Positions 8,491 to 17,483 of a stretch of 64,000 bases of DNA are shown here, piece by piece. Position 1 is the stretch's first letter, and each line of letters begins with the position of its first letter. The notes beneath the pieces are model-generated. The model made no database searches, was not told where the DNA came from, and saw only the letters and a list, made by a program, of their open reading frames with translations. This DNA comes from Candidatus Bipolaricaulota bacterium (GTDB lineage Bacteria > Bipolaricaulota > Bipolaricaulia > UBA7950 > UBA9294): positions 62,001 through 126,000 of the forward strand of contig JANQGM010000017.1 of assembly GCA_028277345.1 (NCBI GenBank), in the 5' to 3' direction. Position numbers and translations under genes: made by a program.

Positions 8491-8532
8491 GAAAACCCCG
8501 GACGGTTCGCTGCTCTGAACCGCCCGGAGGGG
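8491..8532 (-). terminator. Rho-independent terminator of hcp
   Basis: On the minus strand a GC-rich hairpin (core CGGTTC/GAACCG, extended by CCGG and CCCC pairs with single bulges) is followed by TTTTCTCTT. It lies 12 nt past the hcp stop. Confidence 0.8.
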
Positions 8533-8543
8533 TAAGGAAGGTT

Positions 8544-10187
8544 CTAGCCGAGGATCGCCTGAAGGTCCGCCTCGGGGGTCGTGATGGGGGCGAGGTTGAA
8601 GTTCTCAACCAGCACATTCAACACCGGCGAGGTGACGAATGCCGGCAAGGAGGGCCCCAGTCGGATGTTCTTGATCCCCAAGTGCAGAAGCGACAGCAGA
8701 ATGGCGACCGCCTTCTGCTCATACCAGGATAGGATGAGCGAGAGCGGGAGCGAGTTCACATCCGTCTCGAAGGCATCAGCTAGGGCGAGCGCAATCTGGA
8801 CGGCGGAATAGGCGTCGTTGCATTGCCCGATATCGAGCAATCGCGGGATGCCTCCGATGTCGCCGAAATCGAGTTTATTGAAGCGATACTTGCCACAGGC
8901 CAGCGTGAGGATCACACAGTCGTCGGGGATCTGTTGCGCCAGATCCGTGTAGTAATTGCGTCCGGACTTCGCGCCATCGCACCCTCCAACAAGGAAGAAG
9001 TGGCGAATGGCCCCTCCCTTGACGGCGTCGATGACTTGCTCCGCGACGCCAAGGACGGCATTGCGGGCGAATCCGACCATGATCGTCTTCTCCGAGCCAT
9101 CCGTGGCAAAGCCATCGGCGCGGCGCGCGGCCTCGATGACCGGAGCAAAATTGCGATCGCTGATGTGTGTGACCCCGGGCCAAGCGACAAGCCCGGCCGT
9201 AAAGATACGGTCCTTGTAGGAATCCCTCGGCTTCTGAATGCAGTTGGTGGTCATCAGGATGGCGCCGGGGAAGGCGTCAAACTCCTTCTGTTGATCCTGC
9301 CACGCACCGCCGTAGTTGCCCGCGAGATGCGGGTACTTCTTCAACTCAGGATAGCCGTGCGCCGGCAGCATTTCGCCATGGGTATAGACATTGATCCCCT
9401 GACCTTCGGTCTGGATAAGCAACTCCTCGAGATCCTTGAGATCATGTCCCGAGATGAGAATCGCCTTGCCGGCCAGTGGTTCAATGCGCACCGCCGTCGG
9501 CTCCGGCATGCCATAGGTTGATGTATGGGCCTGATCGAGCAGTTCCATCACACGCAGGTTCATTTCGCCGCACCGCAAACTCATGGCCGTGAGCTCTCCG
9601 ATATCGCTTGGATCGGACCCCAAGTAGGCCAAGGCCTCGTGGAAGTACGCCCACACCTGCTCGTCCTCGATCCCCAGAATCTGCGCATGATCCGCATAGG
9701 CGGCCGCTCCCTTGAGACCGTAGACTAGCAGTTCCTGCAATCCCACCACATCATCGCCTTGGATTGCCTTGCGCGCCTCGATCGAGACGTCCACTTGCAT
9801 CGCCAGCCACTCCGCCAGGGTGGTGCCCACATCAGCGGTCGCAGGGCCGCCCAAGGACTCCGCCGCCGTTCCCGCTGCGCGACATACGTCTTCATAGAGG
9901 GTGCGCGCCGTGCTGCGCATCTCGAGCGCCTTTTGGATCAGCCCCTCCAACCGCTTCGAATCAAAGTTGACGTTGGTAACCGTCGTAAACAGCGCATGGA
10001 TCGCAAAGCGATCCACCTCCGCGTTTCGAGCGCCCAACCCGCGTGCGCGATGCGCGTACATACTGATGCCCTTGGCAAGATAGAAGAGCACATCCTGCAA
10101 TGCCGCCGTCGTCGGATCCTTGCCACAGACTCCGAACGACGTACAGCCTTGCCCGTTTTGCGTTTGCTCGCACTGATAACAGAACAC
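8544..10187 (-). CDS. hcp: Hybrid-cluster protein (hydroxylamine reductase)
   Basis: 547 residues, GTG start with GGGAGG 4-5 nt upstream. The N-terminus has C3-x2-C6-x8-C15-x5-C21, the ligands of the [4Fe-4S] cluster in Hcp of anaerobes; downstream GGCDGAKSGR and CGKYRFN surround ligands of the hybrid 4Fe-2O-2S cluster. Hcp reduces hydroxylamine in vitro and is considered an NO reductase in vivo, acting in the cytoplasm during nitrosative stress. The length and lack of a central deletion fit the full-length class. It sits directly behind an Rrf2-type regulator and has its own terminator, forming a two-gene operon. Confidence 0.97.
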   Translation of the reverse strand: MFCYQCEQTQNGQGCTSFGVCGKDPTTAALQDVLFYLAKGISMYAHRARGLGARNAEVDRFAIHALFTTVTNVNFDSKRLEGLIQKALEMRSTARTLYEDVCRAAGTAAESLGGPATADVGTTLAEWLAMQVDVSIEARKAIQGDDVVGLQELLVYGLKGAAAYADHAQILGIEDEQVWAYFHEALAYLGSDPSDIGELTAMSLRCGEMNLRVMELLDQAHTSTYGMPEPTAVRIEPLAGKAILISGHDLKDLEELLIQTEGQGINVYTHGEMLPAHGYPELKKYPHLAGNYGGAWQDQQKEFDAFPGAILMTTNCIQKPRDSYKDRIFTAGLVAWPGVTHISDRNFAPVIEAARRADGFATDGSEKTIMVGFARNAVLGVAEQVIDAVKGGAIRHFFLVGGCDGAKSGRNYYTDLAQQIPDDCVILTLACGKYRFNKLDFGDIGGIPRLLDIGQCNDAYSAVQIALALADAFETDVNSLPLSLILSWYEQKAVAILLSLLHLGIKNIRLGPSLPAFVTSPVLNVLVENFNLAPITTPEADLQAILG

Positions 10188-10196
10188 ATTTCCTCC

Positions 10197-10601
10197 CTAC
10201 CGCGTTGCCGCGTCTTCCACCGATGTTGTTTCGAAGTGCCGGACCACTTGATCTCTTACGTCCTGCACAAGCGTGCTCAAGATGCATGTCAGCCGCTCGC
10301 ATTGAGGCCGATCAAACAGACACCCATCTCGACGCATGGAACCTTCAAAAACCTCGTAGACCTCCATCAACGTGATTTCGCTTCCGGGCCGCGCTAACTC
10401 ATAGCCTCCATTCGGCCCGCGCTTGGATCGGAGAAGTCCAGCCCGAACAAGCTGCTGCAGGACCTTAAAAAGGTGTGCCTCGGATGCACCAAGTCCTTTC
10501 GCCATCGGAGCTGCTGAAACAGGGCCTTGATTGCCTCCGATCATCACCATGGTATGGAGCGCCAGCGCCGTCGCCTCTGATAATCGCAATAGATCCGCCA
10601 T
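10197..10601 (-). CDS. Rrf2-family transcription regulator (NsrR-like)
   Basis: 134 residues, ATG with AGAGGT upstream. The N-terminal 70 residues form a winged helix (typical GPNGGYELARP wing), and three cysteines, C94-x6-C101-x4-C106, match the Fe-S ligands of the IscR/NsrR/RsrR group. It is 9 nt upstream of hcp, and NsrR-type regulators commonly control hcp in response to NO. I infer NO or redox sensing and autoregulation. The exact subfamily cannot be fixed from the sequence. Confidence 0.9.
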   Translation of the reverse strand: MADLLRLSEATALALHTMVMIGGNQGPVSAAPMAKGLGASEAHLFKVLQQLVRAGLLRSKRGPNGGYELARPGSEITLMEVYEVFEGSMRRDGCLFDRPQCERLTCILSTLVQDVRDQVVRHFETTSVEDAATR

Positions 10602-10631
10602 GGATACCTCTAGAATTCTTATTGTGGAGTG

Positions 10632-10659
10632 ATTATACGATTATTAACTCGTCATGCAA
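10632..10659 (-). promoter_or_regulatory. Promoter of the rrf2-hcp operon
   Basis: Minus-strand TTGCAT (10659-10654), 16-nt spacer and perfect TATAAT (10637-10632), 31 nt upstream of the regulator start. The AT-rich spacer and flank could hold the regulator's own operator. Confidence 0.7.
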
Positions 10660-10687
10660 GCCGGATGAACATCTTGGGCTTGGAGGT

Positions 10688-10783
10688 GCAACGCCCCACA
10701 GGCACAGGTATTTTGTATCCCCCATCTAGTTCCACTCGACCCGGGCTCCCGTGTGTCGAACGGTCCCGGCCGCGGGGCGTTGC
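10688..10783. repeat. Long-range 10-bp inverted repeat in the rrf2-xre intergenic region
   Basis: GCAACGCCCC (10688-10697) and GGGGCGTTGC (10774-10783) pair perfectly across 76 nt. Inside is a second, shorter stem (on the minus strand TCGAC/GTCGA around an ACACGGGAGCCCGG loop). The remaining intergenic sequence to 10934 is AT-rich, with repeats of TTGTCAA (about 10811-10830) and several possible -35 boxes. A closed multi-stem RNA or a mobile-element relic are both possible. Confidence 0.35.
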
Positions 10784-10934
10784 GTAGGCACACGCCATCA
10801 CTTTAGTCGTTTGTCAATTCTTTGTCAAATTTTAGAGGACTTTTGACTGTCTATTTTGTCTTATTTGCCTGTTGGCTTTTGGAGGTGTGTTTTTGCATGA
10901 CGTTTGTCACTTTCAGTAAACTGATGGTACGCTC

Positions 10935-11162
10935 ATGCCCAAGAAATACTATCGCATCGTATCTCGAGATGACGCTGTTCGACGCGCCCGCATCTTCGCC
11001 GGATTCACGTCCGAAGAAATGGCCCGGCGAATCGGCTTATCCCGGCCGATGCTTTCGTCGATCGAAAACGGCGCGGGGACGAGCGTCAAGACGGCTCACA
11101 AGATCGCGACCTGTCTCGAAAAAACGGTAGAAGAGTTGTTTGAGGTGCTGCCGACGCGCTAG
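10935..11162 (+). CDS. XRE-family helix-turn-helix regulator
   Basis: 75 residues consisting of little more than a Cro/C1-type HTH domain: ARIFAGFTSEEMARRIGLSR begins the first two helices and SRPMLSSIENGAGTSVKT covers the recognition helix and following turn. No Shine-Dalgarno sequence precedes the ATG. Its stop codon overlaps the stop of the convergent M20 gene on the shared bases CTAG. Small stand-alone XRE proteins of this size usually repress a neighbouring gene or themselves; the target is not evident. Confidence 0.88.
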   Translation: MPKKYYRIVSRDDAVRRARIFAGFTSEEMARRIGLSRPMLSSIENGAGTSVKTAHKIATCLEKTVEELFEVLPTR

Positions 11163-12325
11163 CCGGACAAAAGCACCCGCTCGGCAATGCCCCGATAGAG
11201 GGCGACGGAGGTTTCGATCTCTGTGACGGCGACCCGATCGTTCGGCCCATGCGCATTCGCGATGTTTCCCGGCCCAAGAATCAGGGTCTCGATGCCGCAT
11301 GCCGACAGGTGCCCGCCGTCGGTCCAGTAGGTCACGCCGACAGGATCTCGTGGCAGTCCAAGCTGGTCGCAGACATCGCCCGTCATCTGCACAAGAGCGG
11401 CATCCTCGGGCGTTCCTAGGGCTCCGTGCGGGACGATCGAGGTTGCCGGCATCTCCTCAACCGACCCGCTTAGTCCCGGAACGCCTTCGCAGATCGAGGC
11501 GACAAGTCCCTGAATCTCATCGAGGGCATGGGGCTCGGATGGCAGCGTACGGCGATCAATGTCAATGAAACAGCGCTCGGCGACGATATTCGGCTGGGTG
11601 CCACCTTCAATCCGCCCGACGCTGACGGTCGACGCTCCCAGGAGGGGATATGTCCGCAACGCCAAGCGTTGCCGCAACGATGTTTCCAACTCGCAGATAA
11701 TTCGCGCGGCATAGGACACGGCGTTTACGCCATCCTCAGGACGACTGCCGTGCGCGCCACGCCCGGTCAGGCGAATGCGAAGGAAGCACGCGCCCTTGTG
11801 CGCGATGCCCACGCGCAGGGAGGTCGGTTCTCCAACGATCGCATAGTCCGAACGCACGCCCGCTTCGATGAGCGATTTCACGCCGATGGACCCGGTTTCC
11901 TCGCCAACGGTGCCCGTGAACAGCAAATCTCCCGAAAGATCGGCGGCTCGGACGTCGTTCACAAGAGTGACCATCGCCCACGCCATGGCAGCGATCGCAC
12001 CCTTCATATCGCAGGCGCCGCGTCCCCACAGCTCGCCGCTCCGCAACGCGGGGGTGAAGGCGCGCTCCATCTCACCGCCAGGAACGGTATCCATATGACC
12101 GTTGAACATGAGGCTCGGCCCTTCGCCACCCGGGATACGGGCAACGACATTGGCCCGCTCCCCGTCCACCGGCTGGAGGGAAGCGTCGATGCCGTGATCG
12201 CGAAACCACCCAATGAGGAACTTGCCCAAGGCGGCTTCCTGTCCCGGTACGTCGCAGTGGCTTTCAATCGAAACGAGGTCCTGCAGCAACTGCAGGACCT
12301 CACTCTGATTCCGTATCGCCGACAT
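11159..12325 (-). CDS. M20 metallopeptidase (ArgE/DapE/acylase-like deacylase)
   Basis: 388 residues. The metal-binding motif FNGHMDTVPGG, the second site GRGACDMKGAIAA (Asp bridging ligand) and the catalytic GTVGEETGS are all present, followed by the dimerisation domain and the final metal-ligand region near GIETLILGPG. The family removes N-acyl or N-succinyl groups from amino acids using two zincs. It starts 2 nt from the stop of the acyl-CoA ligase upstream and is clearly cotranscribed with it, which is unusual for argE or dapE and suggests an acyl-amino acid or related amide as substrate. Substrate unassigned. Confidence 0.88.
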   Translation of the reverse strand: MSAIRNQSEVLQLLQDLVSIESHCDVPGQEAALGKFLIGWFRDHGIDASLQPVDGERANVVARIPGGEGPSLMFNGHMDTVPGGEMERAFTPALRSGELWGRGACDMKGAIAAMAWAMVTLVNDVRAADLSGDLLFTGTVGEETGSIGVKSLIEAGVRSDYAIVGEPTSLRVGIAHKGACFLRIRLTGRGAHGSRPEDGVNAVSYAARIICELETSLRQRLALRTYPLLGASTVSVGRIEGGTQPNIVAERCFIDIDRRTLPSEPHALDEIQGLVASICEGVPGLSGSVEEMPATSIVPHGALGTPEDAALVQMTGDVCDQLGLPRDPVGVTYWTDGGHLSACGIETLILGPGNIANAHGPNDRVAVTEIETSVALYRGIAERVLLSG

Positions 12326-12327
12326 CG

Positions 12328-13962
12328 CTATTTCTTGCTCGGAGAGAGTTTCGTCATTCGCCCGGCGTCCAGTGCTGCTTTGGCGATCTCCCGAAGCCGG
12401 TACTTCTGGATCTTCCCGGACTGCGTCATCGGGAAGTCCTCAACGCCCTCCACATAGCGAGGCACCTTGAAGTTAGCGATCTCTCCGACGCAGAAATCGA
12501 CGATCTCCTGCGGATCGATCTGCATCCCCTCTCGTGGGATGATGTAGGCGGCGGCCACTTCTCCCATGACGCTGTCCGGAATGCCGATCACGGAAACGTT
12601 CTGAACCTTGGGATGGGTGAAGAGATATTCCTCGATTTCAGCCGGGTAGACGTTGAATCCGCCGGAGATGAGCATGTCCTTCTTCCGTCCCACGATCTGG
12701 ACATAGCCCTCTTCGTCCATCGTTGCCAAATCGCCGGAATAGAGCCATCCGTCATCATCGATCGCTTCTGCCGTCTTATCGGGCATCTTGTAATAGCCCA
12801 TCATGACGTTGTAACCGCGGCACGCCAACTCTCCCATCTCGCCGACGGACACCGGCTGTTTGTCATCGTCGGCGATCTTGACCTCCACGCCGTCAAGCGC
12901 TCGACCGACCGTTTCCACACGGCGCTCAATGGAATCGTCGAACCGGGTCATTGTGATCACGGGCGATGCCTCGGTCAGGCCATAGGCGATGGACACATTG
13001 CAGTGCATCTCTTCCATCGTTCCCTTCATGACCTCAACGGGGCACGGCGCGCCGGCCATGATCCCGGTTCGTAGCGTCGACACGTCGTACGACGATCCGT
13101 CGGCCCTCCCTTTGCGATAGGTTTCAAGCTCCAGCACGAACATCGTCGGAACGCCGTAGAGCACGCTGACTCCGAAGCGTTCCACAAGTTCCAAGGCTTC
13201 CGCCGGCTTGAAGATCTGCATGGGCACCATCGCCGCGCCCCACGTAATCGATCCGGCGATTCCCATCACGCAGCCGAAGCAGTGGAAGAAGGGAACGGCA
13301 AGCAGGAAGACATCCTCTTCGCCGGTGCGCAGCACGTCGGTCACCTGTTCCGCGTTTTTGGCGATGTTGTGATGCGATAGCATCGCCCCTTTGGGATTGC
13401 CCGTGGTTCCCGAGGTATAGAGGATGAAAACGTTGTCCAGGGGATCGCAAAGCGATTCACGTTCACCAAGTACACCGTCGGACACCAGGGCGGCTCCCCG
13501 TTCGACGACCGAGTCAAAGGGGTGCATCGTCGAGTCCACTGTGCTGGAAGCCTCCCCCACGATCAGCACGTGCTTGAGGTTGGGAAGGCGGCCGCGAATC
13601 TCGCCGATCATCGACACATAGTCAATGCCGGCGAACGCGCCCACAGCAACCAGCGTCGTTGCTTCCGAGTTATCGAGAATGTATTCCACTTCGTGCGTTT
13701 TGTAGCGCGTGTTCATCGGAACGACGACCGCGCCAATACGAGCTACCGCATAGTAGGTGATGACCCATTCCGGGAGATTCGGCATCCAAAGTCCGACCTT
13801 ATCGCCCTTGGCAACACCCAACTCAAGCAGGCCGCGTGCCAACTGATCGACCCTCTTGTCGAGTTGCTGATAGGTCAGCGTAATGCCACTCGGATCCAAA
13901 ATGGCGTTTCGCCGGGGGAACTTCGTCGTGGTCTCGCGCAACACCTGGGAAAGCGTTCTCAT
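12328..13962 (-). CDS. AMP-forming acyl-CoA synthetase
   Basis: 544 residues. The ATP-binding A3 motif YTSGTTGNPKG, the A5 motif YGLTEASP, A7 YSGDLATMD and the C-terminal lysine motif near QSGKIQKYRL (A10) are intact, giving an active ANL-superfamily ligase. Overall resemblance is to medium/long-chain fatty acyl-CoA ligases. It activates a carboxylic acid to acyl-AMP and then acyl-CoA in the cytoplasm. It is divergent from the aldehyde:ferredoxin oxidoreductase 116 nt away and forms an operon with the M20 deacylase, so the cluster may convert amide or acid to aldehyde/acyl-CoA. Chain length specificity cannot be read from the sequence. Confidence 0.92.
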   Translation of the reverse strand: MRTLSQVLRETTTKFPRRNAILDPSGITLTYQQLDKRVDQLARGLLELGVAKGDKVGLWMPNLPEWVITYYAVARIGAVVVPMNTRYKTHEVEYILDNSEATTLVAVGAFAGIDYVSMIGEIRGRLPNLKHVLIVGEASSTVDSTMHPFDSVVERGAALVSDGVLGERESLCDPLDNVFILYTSGTTGNPKGAMLSHHNIAKNAEQVTDVLRTGEEDVFLLAVPFFHCFGCVMGIAGSITWGAAMVPMQIFKPAEALELVERFGVSVLYGVPTMFVLELETYRKGRADGSSYDVSTLRTGIMAGAPCPVEVMKGTMEEMHCNVSIAYGLTEASPVITMTRFDDSIERRVETVGRALDGVEVKIADDDKQPVSVGEMGELACRGYNVMMGYYKMPDKTAEAIDDDGWLYSGDLATMDEEGYVQIVGRKKDMLISGGFNVYPAEIEEYLFTHPKVQNVSVIGIPDSVMGEVAAAYIIPREGMQIDPQEIVDFCVGEIANFKVPRYVEGVEDFPMTQSGKIQKYRLREIAKAALDAGRMTKLSPSKK

Positions 13963-14078
13963 GCGTTCACCTCATGCACTGGAGTGCACAAAGTATCGGC
14001 CAGCACTTTCCGAAACGCAAACTGGCTGCGAGTTCTCGCGCATCGTACAATAGGAGTTCGATCAGAAGGAGGAGTCCA

Positions 14079-15923
14079 ATGCATGCCACGCACGGTCGCT
14101 ATCTCGATGTAGATCTGACCTCCCATACCCTACGCGATTATCCCATCCCTGAGGACTGGCAAGTTCGGTTCATCGGCGGCAAAGGTTTGGCTGCTCGAAT
14201 CCTGCTTGAGGAACTTCCTAGAACCGTCTCCGCCTTGGAACCGGAGAACATCCTTATCTTCGCCACCGGCCCCTTCCAAGGCACCGGCCTCGTGGGCGCT
14301 GGGCGGCATGCCGTTCTTTCCGTTTCCCCAAAATCCGGTCGCGTCGCCGACTCGTATACCGGAGGCTATTTCGGGAATGAGCTTGGGCATTCCGGATATG
14401 ACGGCATTCTCATCCGTGGCCAGGCGCAGGGTCCCGTGGTGCTCACCCTGCTCGATGGCATTGCTGCACTCGAGCCTGCTGATGACCTGTGGGGCCGCGG
14501 CACGGGAGAAACGGAAGAAGCGCTCTTGGCGCGCTATCCCAAATCCCGCGTTTGCTCGATCGGAATCGCCGGTGAGCGGAAGGTAGCTCAGGCGTGCATC
14601 ATCAACGATCGCTCCCGCTCCGCCGGAAGACCGGGATTCGGCGCCGTGATGGGCTCCAAAAACCTCAAGGCCGTTGTCGTACGCGGGAGCGTCAGCAAGA
14701 TGTTGGCTCATCCCGACCGCTTCTCCACCGAACGCGGCGACTACGCCAAGACGTTTCTCAATGAAGGGTACGAACGCTTCGGGCAATACGGAACCGGTGG
14801 GGGCGTTACCGTTCTCTCGGAGATGGGGATACTGCCCACCAAGAATTTCCAGGAGGGCGAGTTCTCGGAGGCCGAGGCGATCGGCGGAATTCGGCTTCAC
14901 GACACCATCCTGACGGATCGAGAGACGTGTGCCGGATGCCCCATTCGCTGCAAACGCGCCGTGACCACCACCTTCGATGGCGTCGACGTGACTCCGGATT
15001 ACGGAGGGCCCGAGTACGAGACCTTGGCCGCCCTCGGCTCGCTGTGCATGAACTCGGATTTGGATGCCATTGCCCTCGGCAATCAGCTTTGCAACGACTA
15101 CGGTCTGGACACGATCTCCGCCGGCGTCGTGATCGCCTTTCTCATGGAAGCCTCGGAAAAGGGGCTGATTGAGGAACGCATCGAATGGGGAGACCCCCAG
15201 GCCATCATCCGACTGATTGGCTCTCTCGCGTCGCGGGAAGGTGTCGCGGCCGGTGCCGCGGATGGACTGCAGGCGCTCGCGGAATCCCTGAAGGCCGACT
15301 TTTCGATGACAATCAAGGGCGTCGAGCTGCCGATGCACGAGCCGCGAGGAAAGCAAGGAATGGGCCTCAGTTACGCCACAACGCCGCGTGGAGCCAGCCA
15401 TATGGAGGGCTTGCACGATACCATGCTGGCCAGCGAGGCTCCCTGTCCCGAGCTTGGCGTCGATCGCTCCTACGATCGCTTTTCGTTGATCGACAAGGCC
15501 TCGCCCGTCATTGCCTTTGAGAACCTCCGGTCGTTCGACAATTCTCTCGTCCTGTGCTGCTTCACATCGCGGACGACGGGAGGCAACTACTCCTATCCGG
15601 CGATTCGATCGCTGTTGGAAGCGGCCACCGGCCTCTCGATCGGTGTTCGCGAAATGACGCATATTGGCGAACGCGCGTACGCGGCCATGCGCATCTTGAG
15701 CAGCCGGGCCGGCCATGTCTCTGATGAGGACGGGTTGCCCGCGCGATTTGCTCGCCCGCTTCCAGCCGGCGCCAGCGCCGAGCACCCCGTCGATCCCGAT
15801 GAACTGAAGACGGCGATCGCCGATTACTACACCGAACGGGGCTACGACCGTTTCGGCCCGACCGATGCAACGCTCGCCTGCCTCGGCATGGAGGATTGCG
15901 TCGGGATGATCGAGCGGAGCTGA
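14079..15923 (+). CDS. Aldehyde:ferredoxin oxidoreductase (tungstopterin)
   Basis: 614 residues from ATG 14079, preceded by AAGGAGG; longer in-frame starts exist upstream but lack a ribosome-binding site. C284-x2-C287-x3-C291 and C494 match the four [4Fe-4S] ligands of Pyrococcus AOR (288, 291, 295, 494) almost position for position. The N-terminal GGKGLAARILLEE and the DRSRSAGRPGFGAVMGSKN segment are hallmarks of the family. The enzyme oxidises aldehydes to acids with ferredoxin, or runs in reverse under reducing conditions, using a W-bis-pterin cofactor. TACAAT at 14048-14053 may be the -10 box. mobB follows after 1 nt, consistent with cofactor maturation. Subfamily (AOR, FOR or other) is not certain. 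Confidence 0.93.
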   Translation: MHATHGRYLDVDLTSHTLRDYPIPEDWQVRFIGGKGLAARILLEELPRTVSALEPENILIFATGPFQGTGLVGAGRHAVLSVSPKSGRVADSYTGGYFGNELGHSGYDGILIRGQAQGPVVLTLLDGIAALEPADDLWGRGTGETEEALLARYPKSRVCSIGIAGERKVAQACIINDRSRSAGRPGFGAVMGSKNLKAVVVRGSVSKMLAHPDRFSTERGDYAKTFLNEGYERFGQYGTGGGVTVLSEMGILPTKNFQEGEFSEAEAIGGIRLHDTILTDRETCAGCPIRCKRAVTTTFDGVDVTPDYGGPEYETLAALGSLCMNSDLDAIALGNQLCNDYGLDTISAGVVIAFLMEASEKGLIEERIEWGDPQAIIRLIGSLASREGVAAGAADGLQALAESLKADFSMTIKGVELPMHEPRGKQGMGLSYATTPRGASHMEGLHDTMLASEAPCPELGVDRSYDRFSLIDKASPVIAFENLRSFDNSLVLCCFTSRTTGGNYSYPAIRSLLEAATGLSIGVREMTHIGERAYAAMRILSSRAGHVSDEDGLPARFARPLPAGASAEHPVDPDELKTAIADYYTERGYDRFGPTDATLACLGMEDCVGMIERS

Positions 15924-15924
15924 C

Positions 15925-16425
15925 ATGCTGCCGATCGTCAGCTTCATCGGACATCACAATGCCGGAAAGACGCGGCTGTTGATTCGGCTCATTGAGACGC
16001 TATCCGAACGAGGTTTGCGCGCGGGCGCCGTGAAGCATTCGCCTCATCTCGATATCGCCGATCCAGTCGGCACGGATTCACAGCGTCTCCGGGAAGCGGG
16101 CGCCGAACGGCTGCTATTGTTGGGAGAGGCCACGGCCGTCCTATCCTGGCCGACGCCCTCTCTCGAACGGCTTGAGCTGGAAATCCCCCGCCTGTTCGCG
16201 GACTGTGATCTCGTTCTCGTCGAGGGACTTAAGCGAGGCCCCTTCCCGAAAATCGAGGTCTATCGACGAACAGGCAAGGTGCCTCATGAACCGCTGGCCG
16301 GAGAAATCGATGTTCTCGCCGTGGTCAGCGATGCGGCCATTGCTCTTCCCGATGGGACACGAAAGTTCTCGCCGCGGGATTGCGCTGGCATCGCCGATTT
16401 CCTGGAAACCCAATTCCAGTTGTAG
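15925..16425 (+). CDS. mobB: Molybdopterin-guanine dinucleotide biosynthesis protein B
   Basis: 166 residues. A GHHNAGKTRL P-loop (about 9-18) and the later VLVEGLKRG motif identify the MobB GTP-binding family, which assists MGD (or tungsto-pterin) cofactor assembly with MobA. The start follows the AOR stop after 1 nt, so the two are translationally coupled. No mobA is present in the window. Confidence 0.92.
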   Translation: MLPIVSFIGHHNAGKTRLLIRLIETLSERGLRAGAVKHSPHLDIADPVGTDSQRLREAGAERLLLLGEATAVLSWPTPSLERLELEIPRLFADCDLVLVEGLKRGPFPKIEVYRRTGKVPHEPLAGEIDVLAVVSDAAIALPDGTRKFSPRDCAGIADFLETQFQL

Positions 16426-16451
16426 AGGCCGTGAGATGATCTCGGAGAAAG

Positions 16452-17483
16452 GTGGCGGACGTTTCGATGACGCCGAATGAGCAACACCAGAGCCTTCGTA
16501 AGAATGGAGGAGGATCGCAAGCCTCGTCCACGCTCTATTTGATCCATCGAACGGCCGATCGCACCTCAGAAGGCCGCCGAATCGCCGCATCCATCGTCTC
16601 TCAGACCGATGCGAATCGTTCCCTTGGCGAACGAGGCATACACCCGGACATTCTCGAACTCTCTCCTCCGGACGGAAAGGAGCGAATCGGCATCGGCCAG
16701 GTTCGCGAAATCATCCGTCAGGCACAGTATGCGCCCATTCAAGCCCCCTTCAAGATCTGCTTGGTCCCGAAGGCGGAAGCGCTGACAGTTGAGGCCGCCA
16801 ATGCCTTGCTCAAGATTCTGGAAGAACCCCCGCGCGGACTTCGCTTCCTGCTGTTTGCCGAACATCCTTCCGATCTTCTCCCAACCATCGTTTCGAGAAG
16901 CCGTTTGATCCGAATGCCGCTCGCCTCTGCCCACGAGCTGCAAGAAAGACTGGTCTCTGCGGGCTATGCGGCTCCTTCGGCCCGTTGGCTCAGCTGGCTC
17001 GCGTTCCGAGACGGCGAATTTGATCATCTGATTGCACGTCCCTTTGATGTGGATGCCCATCTGCGGACGCTTGCGACGGAACTCGCAAACGCTGACCTTC
17101 CATCTCTCCTGGATGCCTGTCTTGGCGAAGACCCCGTTCTCAGACACCAGGCCTTCTTGCGGCTGCTCCAACGGATTGCCGAACGCGATCCCTACCTTCT
17201 CACATCGGGGATTCGCATTCTCGGGTCACAATCCCGAGATGTCTTGGCACGATTCTTTCACGAGCTATTGTCCGCCGCCTTCCACGTATTGCGGATGATC
17301 TCATCGGACACCGATGGTCCGGACGCATTCGCACACGCGGTCCAAAACCTATGGACGTCCTCCCAGCTGCGCGCCTTCTGCTGTTCCACAGACGAAGCGC
17401 ACCGCCAGCACCTCGTCTATGGGCCTGTGGAAGGGATTCTGCTATCCTTGTTCTTGCCGGAAGGAGAGGGCCATGACAGCTAA
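16452..17483 (+). CDS. holB: DNA polymerase III delta-prime subunit
   Basis: 343 residues from GTG 16452 (GGAG 6-7 nt upstream); ATG 16467 is an alternative. The region TVEAANALLKILEEPP followed by a VSRSRLIRM stretch is diagnostic of clamp-loader delta'/gamma AAA+ subunits (the SRC motif appears as SRSR). The expected Walker A is degenerate (LYLIHRTADRTSE), as in inactive delta' subunits. It should serve in the clamp loader with DnaX and HolA. It overlaps yaaT by 11 nt, the usual pairing seen in many bacteria. Confidence 0.9.
   Translation: MADVSMTPNEQHQSLRKNGGGSQASSTLYLIHRTADRTSEGRRIAASIVSQTDANRSLGERGIHPDILELSPPDGKERIGIGQVREIIRQAQYAPIQAPFKICLVPKAEALTVEAANALLKILEEPPRGLRFLLFAEHPSDLLPTIVSRSRLIRMPLASAHELQERLVSAGYAAPSARWLSWLAFRDGEFDHLIARPFDVDAHLRTLATELANADLPSLLDACLGEDPVLRHQAFLRLLQRIAERDPYLLTSGIRILGSQSRDVLARFFHELLSAAFHVLRMISSDTDGPDAFAHAVQNLWTSSQLRAFCCSTDEAHRQHLVYGPVEGILLSLFLPEGEGHDS

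Noticed and set aside
13974-14078. Longer N-terminus for AOR
   Set aside because: The ATG at 14079 has AAGGAGG upstream and begins the conserved family N-terminus.
14130-15947. 605-codon open frame antisense to the AOR gene
   Set aside because: It exactly shadows a conserved enzyme, has no domain motif and arises from codon bias in a GC-rich gene.
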